A DNA stretch of 53,020 nt from Gnetum montanum (lineage: Eukaryota; Streptophyta; Gnetopsida; Gnetales; Gnetaceae): NCBI GenBank assembly GCA_015680685.1, contig MNCI01006623.1, positions 40,428 through 93,447 of the forward strand, given 5' to 3'. Made by a program: the position numbers and the translations under genes. Below the pieces are notes generated by a model. It saw only the letters and a list, made by a program, of their open reading frames with translations. It searched no databases and had not been told where the DNA came from. The stretch's first letter is position 1. Each line of letters begins with the position of its first letter. This document shows positions 44,626 through 53,020 of the stretch, piece after piece.

Positions 44626-47600
44626 TTAGTTGATGGTGTTTGATGGGGGTTGAGGCTCCTCTTCCTCCTCCTTTACTACTCTACTAGGGCCTGTGGCATC
44701 ACCTGGTGCTTGCCCAAGACAACACAAAATAAAAAACCAATCAGTGAATGCATACCATACAAAACTAATATAAAAAGCATAAAATGACAAAAAACAACTA
44801 ACCTGAGACAATCTCGCATATATCTCTAGAGGTAATCTATTAAGGCCCTCCTTTAAGTGTTGGAGGATTTCAACCTCTGATAGCTGCATCTAGTTCTCCT
44901 GGCCAAAGTCAATACCCACAAGGGTCTTACCTTTATCTACAGTGGTCCATGTGGGATGCTCCATTGAAACCATGGTAAAGAGAACCTCCCTTGAGGGCAT
45001 AGTAATCTACCTCTTTGGATATCCACTAAACACTATGTGATGTGCAAACAACTCATAAGCCCATGTTTTGCCTGTTGCCTCAAGGAATAGCTCATGGCAA
45101 CATCATGTGATGAACTCCTCCTTGTACCATTCAAGGTATGCATTCTACTTATTCTTATAGTGGTACTTGTGGTTCTTTTAAGTCTACCTTCACTAATACA
45201 CCTTTACATTTTAATCCTTCCAGTCTTGATTTTTTCAAGTAAGCAAGTCCAGCTACAACCTCGATAATCTCTCTGGAAACCTCATTTTTTCCTTGAATTG
45301 CCAACTAGTACCTAGCATAGTCAATCTTGCCTATTGGCCAAGTACTATCCCCTTGTGCATGAGCCATAAGGAAATCATGATGGGATTGTAAATTCTCCAT
45401 CTTGGAGTCCTAGCTTGCTATCATATCTTAGAGCTTGTGCACCTATTTCCATAGGTGCTTGTTTGTGTGCTTGCAAACCAATAATGCTTTTACACATGCT
45501 TACTTGCTACCTCATACATGTGGCAGGACACTTGCTCAACTTCAAGGGGAAAATCAAGGATGACATCCACCTTAGCCACCCTGCTTAGATCCTAGCAAAG
45601 CTTGGAACCTATTAGCATACAACAAGCAAAAAAACATTAGCCACAAACTAAGCATCAAATCAGTAAAGCAATGTAAACAAATAACATCACAAGCATACCA
45701 AGCTTGGGATCTACCTATTGTAGGTGGTTCACCATATCCTCAACCAACCCTTCCATGAAGGTGAACTTGTTGGGTGCCTCTACCCATGGTTCCATGCAGT
45801 AGGTAGACCTAGATGCTAGACTACTAGCAAGCATGCCTATGGCTGCAATACAACAACACACCTAGCAACAATCAAATAGCCAAAGATGTAAGAGTAGAAA
45901 GAGAGTGATGACAGATGACAATGCAAAGCACATACCTAATAAGACCTCAGGAATGAGAGCAGGAGTTCACCCAACTACACACCATTAAAGAGGCTATCAA
46001 AATCATCTTCCTCAAGGTGAAGTAGTCCCTCCTCCTCCAATTATTGAAGGAGTTTTGTAGCCTTGCATAGCTCTTTCCCTTGTGCCTCCCCCTTCTCAGT
46101 CTGAGGAGGGACCTCCTTTACTACTATTTCTACCACTTCCTTGATAGTCCTCTCACCTAATTTTAACAATTTACACATGCATCAAATTAATACTTTAGCA
46201 TCTAGCATGGTAACTTAGCATAATACAGCATAGTAAAAAAATATATAAATACATAAATATATAAAATCAAAAAAATGCATTCAACAACTTGTACTAACTT
46301 GCAACATCTATGAGTAAGCCATGAAACTTTAGGTGGATCCTCTTGCCACCTTCTCTTTTGACCTCTCATGCAATCTCCTCTGCAGGATGTGGCCTCTTAA
46401 TATTTGCCTTAGATGGTTCCACCATCTCAGCAATGTAACACTCAGCCTTGGCCACATTCTTTGTGTCAATCAATGGGGCCTCACTTTCACTATCACATGA
46501 GTGGCAAGATTGCCCTAAGTGACCTCTAGTCATTATGGAAAATGACTTACCGATCACCTCAAGGGGGTCTTACACTTGCATGGTAGTGAATAGGTGCTTA
46601 ACCCACATCTTTGAGAGCTACGCATGGTCCTCCACCATCCATCATTCATTCTCACAAACTACTAGAACCTTCAAAAACCTTCATAGCTACCCTATGAAGA
46701 GTGTGAAGTGCACATACAACCATGCTTGGAGGTTGTAGTGAAACTTGACAATCTCAGCATGTAGGCTATCGATAATGTAAGAGGTCTAGTTATATCTTGT
46801 ACCCTCCTCTAATGCATCCCTCATCACCCAGGTTTGCTCCACCCCAAGGATTTTTTCTTGAGAGAGCAACTTTGGAAATGCACAAGTACGAAAGAGAGGA
46901 TAGAGCTCATGGACCATAATCACCCGCATGTCCCTAATGAGTATGCCTTTGCAATATTGAGAGGCTCCTAGCCACTCCTTAATCTTGCCTCGATGGTCCA
47001 CCTCTTTGTTGGCCTTGTCAATGACCAACAAGCCATTAGAGGGGAGGCCAAAGAGGTTAGCAAAGAATTCATTGGTGAGGTCTAGGACCACCCTCATACC
47101 ACGTACTCCTGTAACAAAGTGATGAGCATTGTTTCTAAAGGAATTGATAATAGTGACCATTTTGACCACTAGAATGCTTAGGCCAAGGGCCAAGTACAGG
47201 TCAATTAGCCCAACCTGTATAATCCTATTGGTCAACTCTGCTGGGGCCTAGTGGCACAACTAATGCTACACATCCTCAACATCACCATACTTCATGATGA
47301 GGGTGGCCTTAGTATGGCCCGTAGTAACCACTATGACCTCTCCCAAAGCAACCATGGCTATAATATAGGCAAAACAATGTTATCATCATGCAAAAAAGCA
47401 AAGTAGAAAATTCATAAGAGAAAAATGATAAATTGCTTATGCAGGACAAAAGTTATGTGCAATGGTGGGGGTGGAGCTGATGCCTCCTCGATGTTGGGCA
47501 CATTGTCCACCCACTCCACATCCAACCAACCATGGATCTGGCACTTCTCATAGGCTTTTCAATACTGATGAGGGTAATCTATCAAGTTAGATCTAATTTT

Positions 47601-48245
47601 CCCAATTACCCCTACATGAACACTCTTGTAAAATGAAAATTCCTATAGGGCAGTGCAAGTTAGGTTTAGGGCCCCCTCCTCATCATGCAAGCTATACTCA
47701 TCAATGCTAAATGTGGTAACAAAAAAGAGTAGTTAATACCTTAGTATGAGCCAATAGCCAAAGGAATAATGCAAAAATCATAGGAACACGTAATTTCTAG
47801 CACAATACACAATCCTAGGTGGGATTTGAAATAAGGTATGTACATGTTGAGCAACAAGGAGGATGTTGCTCTTACTATAACAACTAAATTTTGGCATCTC
47901 CTAGGTTCTAGAAAAAGGCCTAACGTCCTTAGGACCTTGGCTTGAACCCCCTACTCCACCATCATTAGTAGCGGGCTCATTGGACATGAACCTCAAAATG
48001 CTCTAATTTGCCCCAGGCAACAATGTCTCTATGATGACACTAGTAGCTTCTACTGCTAAGTATGACAACATCATGACACTGAAGTATTGGAGTAGGAATT
48101 CTAGGAACCTATGTGCTCTTGGCTGGAACCATACTACGTAGTAACCCACATGTATGTCTGGTGTGGGCATATTAGAAATGAGTTTGCTTATACAGTAGAG
48201 GATGCCAACAAGCTCCACAACAATGAGGATTGGCTTCAACAATAC
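44626..48245 (-). pseudogene. E3 antisense multi-exon gene, decayed
   Basis: Minus-strand homologue of the E1 gene at 11785-7302; family not recognised. Exons, high to low: 48245 to about 47830 (MLKPILIVVELVGILYC, then FSVMMLSYLAVEATSVIIE); about 47710-47450 (IDEYSLHDEEGALNLTC); 47357-46299, containing a 149-codon open stretch 47235-46786 (VTIINSFRNNAHHFVTGVRG, NEFFANLFGLPSNGLLVIDK, KEVDHRGKIKEWLG); 46156-45936; 45842-45699; 45608-44813; 44708-44626, ending in an acidic EEEEEPQPP tail and TAA. Introns: 46298-46157 (GTTAGT..AATTAG), 45935-45843 (GTATGT..TTGCAG), 45698-45609 (GTATGC..TAATAG), 44812-44709 (GTTAGT..GGGCAAG). Lengths match E1 closely. Stops in most exons show decay. The upstream exon was not found. 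Confidence 0.78.
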
Positions 48246-48625
48246 CTTGCAACCACAAAAGCAACATAAGAAAAAGCATTAGTATACATTGAATGCACAA
48301 TAATATATTACATTACACTTAGAAAAATTAGAAAAGTTAACATAGGATAGCATAACTTAGCAAAAAATATATCCTTAGTGCCCCTTGTAGGCCCTACAGG
48401 CACAGGCTATTAGTACAGACATTTGCATTAGCCTCTCACTTCACATTTGCATTATTTGCATTGACTAGATTTGGCACATGTAGTTTGCAAGTTTGGAATT
48501 TGGCAAAGCTCTAGTACACTTTTCATTTTGTTTCACAAGTGGCATTCTAACACTTTGCATTCTCCTAGTTAGCATTTTTCACATTTGGAATTTTATTCCT
48601 ACACCTAGCAAATTCTTTGAGTTTT

Positions 48626-48905
48626 TTCTAACTCTAGGTAGGATACCTAAAAAAATTCTAACTCTAGGTTACCCCTCCCTAAGAATGTAACTTAGGCAAA
48701 TGTCAAAAAAATTCTAACTATCAACTACTCTTTCCAAGGAGTGTAGCTCCAAAACATGCAAAAACTTTTCCAAAACAAAAAAGGTCTAACTATTGGGTAT
48801 GCTCTCAAGGAGCGTGGGAATATAGCTCCAAAACATGCAAAAAATTTGCCAAAATAAAAAAGTCTAACTATTGGCTACGATCTTAAGGAATATAGCCCCA
48901 GAATG
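48626..48905. repeat. ~75-bp tandem repeats
   Basis: TCTAACTAT.G.CTA occurs at 48714, 48786 and 48864 (steps 72 and 78 bp), each followed by AAGGAGTGTAGCTCCAAAACAT-like sequence. Two shorter TTCTAACTCTAGGT units (about 48627 and 48657) precede them. Non-coding, downstream of E3's antisense gene on the + strand. Confidence 0.75.
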
Positions 48906-49321
48906 ATTGTAAAAAAAAAACAAACTATTCACACATGCCATTCCCCTCCCCTAGTGGCTACACCATTGTGCCTTATGGCACCGCCTTGCCCTATGCCTTG
49001 CCATGACCCCATTGTGTCCCTTGCCTCCTAGGCAGTAGCAACCCCCAAAACCTTGCCTTTGTTATGCAATGGTGTCATGCTACTCCACCTTGCCATAACC
49101 ATAGCTCTTCTTCACCCCACTACGTCACCTGGTGCTAATCCTTGGCACATGTCATGCATGGTGTTTCCTCCTACCACCATGTGACCTACCATTGGCTGTT
49201 GCATGGCTTGCCACCATCCACTACTCTATCATTGTTCATCATTTCCATAGTTGTTGTACATCACTTTTTTCCCTACTACCATTGCATGTCACCTCTACCT
49301 TACCCTACACTTCCTATGTTC

Positions 49322-49720
49322 ATAGCTTACATCATTGATGGACATATACAGTGCCATCTATAATGGTCCATCACAAGCACTGCAAACATTAATGATGCCA
49401 TTCATAACAATCCATCATGGGCACTACAAATGCCAATGGTGCCATTCATAATGGCCCATCATAAGCACCACACATGCTAATGGCATCATTCATAATAGTC
49501 CATCATAAGCATCATGGACATCGATGACATTGTTCATAATGGTCCATCATGGGCACTATAGATGTTAATGATGTCATTCGTAATGGTCCATCCCAAGCAT
49601 TGATGATGTCGTTCATGACGGTCCATCTCGGGCACAACGAATGTCGACAGTGTCATTCATAATGATCCATCCTTAGTACCATGGACATTAACAATGCTAT
49701 TCATATTGGTCCATGCTAGA
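49322..49720. repeat. 44-bp minisatellite, nine units
   Basis: The unit ends in GTCATTCATAATGGTCCATC. The CATA word recurs at 49403, 49447, 49491, 49535, 49579, 49614, 49658 and 49702, exactly 44 bp apart except one 35-bp step with a 9-bp deletion; a further unit precedes at about 49358. Units differ by several bases, many at C/T positions. Located in the 3' part of E3. Confidence 0.9.
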
Positions 49721-50100
49721 CATTTGTGGTCACGAACCACATCGTCAGTAATAGCTCCTTTTGATGTGCTCTACCACCAAAATTCCCCATGGTAATTTGC
49801 TACCCTCCACTATCATTTTTGGACCATGTAGGCCCTATAAGGGGCTACACAGGCCCCATTTGGGCTACACTAGCCTACTAAGGATTGTGTCAAACTTGTT
49901 TTGGATTGGGTAGGCCCACACACTAGTCGTGTAGGCCCTTGTGAAGGGTAGAAAACATCGATCTATAGCTAGCCACCCAATGCTCATTCACCCAGCCATG
50001 TCATCCATCATTGCCCAACACTTAGCACCACCCAACACTACTTAGGCTTGCCGTTAGTGCTACATCCATTTCTACTATCATTTCTACCCTATCCTATTAT
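49721..50100. other. End of E3-like sequence
   Basis: Contains repeated GTAGGCCC.TA and GGGCTACAC words (49830-49940) but no frame. Base composition and vocabulary change near 50100, which I take as the truncation point of E3. Confidence 0.4.
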
Positions 50101-50175
50101 TGGAAAACGTTTCCTGTCGATTGATGGAGATTTCAAGATTTCCATCAACAGATGAAAAATTCAAAATTTTCATCA
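50101..50175. repeat. Three consecutive hairpins
   Basis: GGAAAACGTTTCC (50102-50114) is a near palindrome. TTGATGGAGAT pairs with ATTTCCATCAA (50121-50147) with one mismatch. GATGAAAA (50151-50158) pairs exactly with TTTTCATC (50167-50174). They mark the junction between E3 sequence and the 5S-like relic. Confidence 0.65.
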
Positions 50176-50217
50176 GAATACTATTAGTTTAATATCTGAA
50201 ATGTAGAAAAAATTCTC

Positions 50218-50332
50218 ACAAAAAGAATTTGATTCATTGGTAGCATGTGAGATAAGAATTTCATAATTAAGTGTGCTCATTCTAGAGTAGTACTTGGATG
50301 GGTGACCTCTTAGGAAGTCTCGTTTTTCACAC
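50218..50332 (+). pseudogene. 5S rRNA-like relic
   Basis: The 3' half matches the conserved plant 5S rRNA: ATTAAGTGTGCT (box A region, near 50268), then GAGTAGTACTTGGATGGGTG followed by ACCTC (box C, 50285-50306), then TAGGAAGTCTCG and CAC at the end. By eye about four in five bases agree over the last 60. The 5' half is only faintly recognisable. The internal Pol III promoter boxes are mostly kept. It could be a 5S pseudogene, a 5S-derived SINE or a Cassandra-type TRIM LTR; I found no TG..CA ends around it to prove the last. Confidence 0.75.
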
Positions 50333-50930
50333 TAGAGGTTTTAGACTGCATAAGCCATAAATTTTGATTTTTTAAGTCTTTTTCAATGAATGAAGAGTTT
50401 TTTTATATATATTTCAACCTTCTAGACATAATGGTGATGTCAAATATATCCTAGAAAACCCCAAAAATTAGTTTTCACCTCTTTCTTGATATAATGCCTT
50501 AAGACCCTCAAAAGCTTAATTTAGCATAACTCAAGCATATGATGTCCATTTTTAATATATGGATAGTCATTTCCAACATTTTTTTCACTTATAAAATTAA
50601 TGGTAAGGTTAGATTTATCATCTGAATACCTGATAATTTGATCATATCATAAAGTTAACCTTTTAGACATTAAGACTCAATGCTTAATCTTTGTCTTATA
50701 GCCTTAGGATCATTGTGGCATGACATTAGTTACAATGTTGGAGTTAGTTCCTTAAAGGGGATGTAGAAATATTGTTAAGAATTAGTTGATATATTAGTTA
50801 ATCAGTTGATGTATCACTTGGTGAAATAGAATGGTCTTCAATGATCAAGAAAATGTATATCAATTTGTCCTACAATCAAAACATATGGTAGAACAACATG
50901 GAGACTTAAAAAAAATTTTTAACTAGATGT
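50333..50930. other. No feature seen
   Basis: AT-rich sequence between the 5S-like relic and the CCR4-like pseudogene. It may include former 5' untranslated sequence of the latter. Nothing else supported. Confidence 0.4.
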
Positions 50931-52050
50931 ATGATACCCATTAAGAGAAATGATCAAGAGGATAATTTAAGAATTAGAATGAAAGTTGCAACATACAACG
51001 TGCTTGCAAGATCCTTAGTAAGTGAGAAGCAACATCCGTTATGTCCACCATGGGCCTTGGATTGGCATGAATATCAATACCCATGCATATTAACAAAGTT
51101 ACGAGATTTGGATGCTAATTTTTTATTCCTAAAATATGTATTTTCATGGGATTTTCTATATCAATTCCAACTAGACTTGGGAAAGATGGGATACAAAGGC
51201 ATTTACAAGTAAACAGGCTCTTGTGAAAGTTCTTCTTTTGAGCCATATAGATTAGCATATTGTAAAAATCACAACATGGATGGTTGTGTGATATTTTATA
51301 AATAATCCAAGATTGAATTAGTACAAATATTTGAATAGAGTTTAGAAAATATGATTTCTAAAATTCCAGAACTTTAAGTGATGGGAATGAAAGAATAGTC
51401 AAGATTCTGGAAAAATCACATAGCCTTGGCAATGATTCTAAAAGTCCATCTATTAGGAAGATGTGTATGCATGGTTAACACATATTTGATTGCCAAACCA
51501 ATATATTCAAATGTTATAATATTTTAAGGATCATACTTGATTAAGAAAATATAAGAAAGTTTGAAGAATAAGTCATTTCTAGGCTATACTGATCTAGTGC
51601 CAATTGTCCTTTGTGGAGTCTTCAATGAAAAAGTTGAAACTAGTGTTTATCAATTCTTAAAATATGGATGTGTAAGGGAATATTTGAAAAAATAACCAAA
51701 TTTAAAGAAGAAATTTCCATCAATTTAACATGCAATTCCATTGGCCAGTCCATATTCTACTTACTTTGAATCTTTAGTAGATAAATCAAATTCCAGAATT
51801 TAGGAATAGATGATGTTGATGGATGGTGCTCATCAAGAACCACAATTTACCACTTACTTTTCTATGATTAATGAGGATGGATCAACATTCTTCATTAATA
51901 ATTTAGATTATATTTGGTACGATGTCCTATTTTTCTAGGTTATTAAATTACTAGAGTTGATTTCTAAGGAAGAAGTGAAGAAAAATCAAGATCAAGCCTT
52001 TCCATCCTGAACAAAACCATCTAATCATATACCACTTACAACATAATTAC
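50931..52050 (+). pseudogene. CCR4-like deadenylase pseudogene, apparently intronless
   Basis: The family (endonuclease/exonuclease/phosphatase fold, CCR4 homologs) shortens mRNA poly(A) tails. The open start 50931-51209 reads RIRMKVATYNVLARS, CPPWALDWHEYQYPCILTKL, LRDLDANFLFLKYV and LGKMGYKGIYK. It continues past a stop as MDGCVIFYK.SKIEL near 51274, VNTYLIAKP near 51475, VPIVLCGVFNE near 51600, EPQFTTYFS near 51837, INNLDYIWY near 51896 and KPSNHIPL near 52015. These follow the order and spacing of plant CCR4-3/4-like proteins (SYNILA, LQEV, DGCAIFYK, GDFNS, EPKFTN, NTLDYI, PSDHLP). Catalytic residues are lost: QEV to KYV, GDFN to GVFN, SDH to SNH. Domain length in about 1.1 kb leaves no room for introns, so it is probably a processed copy. 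No poly(A) tract is clear. Confidence 0.8.
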
Positions 52051-52692
52051 AATTACTTCCATTAATTCATAAGGTTTATTGAGATCAAGGAGTATCTCAC
52101 CCTTACTTTATTTGATAGATCTTATTATTTTCTTCATTGTTTAATTTATATTATAATTAGAAAAATAAAATAATGCAAGTTGGAAATAAAGAATATACCT
52201 TGCCTTCACTTGGGTAACTAGATGTGAGTTGTACAATGTGTGACCCTAGTTAGGATTGGTGATTGTTGGTTGGTAGATCTTTAATTCAAATCTTGTCATT
52301 ATCTTAGAAAATGAAGTATTAAGGAAGTAATATTTAATTTTGTATATATTTTTCTTATATCTATCTTGTTTGTAAAATAAGAAAGAAACAACTTCAATCC
52401 CAATGAAGGAATCAAATTATTGGAGCATATAAGCATAAAAGAAGCATTAAATCTAGAAAAAGATAGTGAATGTGGACTCATTTGAGGACAAACAAAACCT
52501 AAGGGGTGTGACATCTAATTATCAAATGTCATAAAAACACAATCACTTAATTTATTGAATTCATCATTTTCTTAGATAATATACTGGAAACATTATAAAT
52601 ATTCAATAAATTAATTAACTAGTAAATGAATAATTGGTACTGAAGAATGAAAATAGGAAAATGAAAAAAACGTTATTAATAGAAGAGAGTAC
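52051..52692. other. AT-rich flank, no gene seen
   Basis: No coding similarity in either strand. It lies between the CCR4-like pseudogene and the terminal LTR-like unit. A short minus frame at 52299-52514 is not supported by anything. Confidence 0.4.
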
Positions 52693-53016
52693 TGTAACAT
52701 CCTTTGGGTTATCTTTCTATGCCACTTAAGCCTTATAGAAGATTTGGTATTACCACCATGGTTAGGCTATCCTGCCAAAGGGGTGATTAGTCCCTTTTTG
52801 TCCCACTTTACCTAGCTCCCATTATTTGCCTCTCCTGGCTTCGCAACTCTATGCTCAACATGACATCTAACCCCAACCTTAAATGGCATAGGTCAAACCC
52901 TTTCCCAAGAGATACATGAATAGTTGTAACTCCTCATAATGAGGTTCCCCTTCATTTAAAGGTTAATTACAATGTTTACAATTATTTCCATCCTTAACTA
53001 GGAATAGGATGTTACA
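52693..53016. mobile_element. 324-bp LTR-like unit with perfect 10-bp inverted ends
   Basis: Begins TGTAACATCC and ends GGATGTTACA, exact reverse complements, with the TG..CA form of an LTR. The flanks (GTAC and ATCT, the last only four bases before the window ends) are not a target duplication, so this may be one LTR of an element continuing past the window rather than a solo LTR. It carries no reading frame. It is unrelated in sequence to the long LTRs in the rest of the window. A TIR transposon (MITE) is the alternative. Confidence 0.65.
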
Positions 53017-53020
53017 ATCT

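Noticed and set aside
44626-44889. Single 87-codon minus frame as a gene
   Set aside because: It is the end of exon 6 read through an intron (GTTAGT..GGGCAAG) into the terminal exon of the antisense gene.
1-53020. tRNA genes, organellar insertions or bacterial-type operons
   Set aside because: I looked for tRNA B-box patterns and conserved organellar or operon-like genes and saw none that held up.

Overview
This window looks like intergenic DNA from a large-genome seed plant, most likely a gymnosperm. That assignment is an inference from very long, very decayed Ty3/gypsy elements with 1.3-2.3 kb LTRs, plant-type retroelement proteins, a 5S rRNA-like relic and a plant CCR4-like deadenylase pseudogene. 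I see no intact host gene and no tRNA. Nearly every long reading frame is a shadow or a stop-riddled retroelement relic.

Layout. (i) 1-20594, + strand, element E1: an LTR (1-1044), a second truncated LTR (about 1085-1838), a ~200-bp repeat leader, gag (about 3566-5130), protease (about 5166-6366), a 33-bp GGCCT repeat, an antisense multi-exon gene (11785 down to 7302), a ~190-bp palindrome array (14134-16263), then pol with RT, two RNase H domains and integrase (about 17420-20594). (ii) 20595-22439: a + strand LTR (LTR-C) cut off exactly where the next element starts. (iii) 22440-31859, - strand, element B: two LTRs around gag and protease but no pol. (iv) about 31864-36960, - strand, element A: protease, gag, leader and an LTR that is an inverted copy of 1-1044. 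(v) poly-C with an N, then unassigned DNA. (vi) 37979 to about 50100, + strand, element E3: LTR, primer-binding site, gag, protease, GGCCT repeats, the same antisense multi-exon gene, and minisatellites. (vii) 50218-53020: 5S-like relic, CCR4-like pseudogene, and a 324-bp LTR-like unit with perfect 10-bp inverted ends.

The SYEDIIGLD-type motif before the RT and the second RNase H before the integrase point to the Tat lineage. E1, B, A and E3 share homologous gag and protease, so one family dominates the window.

The most interesting result is an antisense gene between protease and the 3' part, present in both E1 and E3. Translated exons align, and introns fall at the same places with nearly the same lengths (134/142, 92/93, 106/104 bp). 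Being antisense, those introns cannot be spliced from the sense genomic RNA, so they would survive retrotransposition. The second theme is arrays of changing but self-complementary palindromes, spaced near 190-200 bp in E1, B and LTR-C and at 75-140 bp in E3. Coordinates of decayed features are by eye and approximate.
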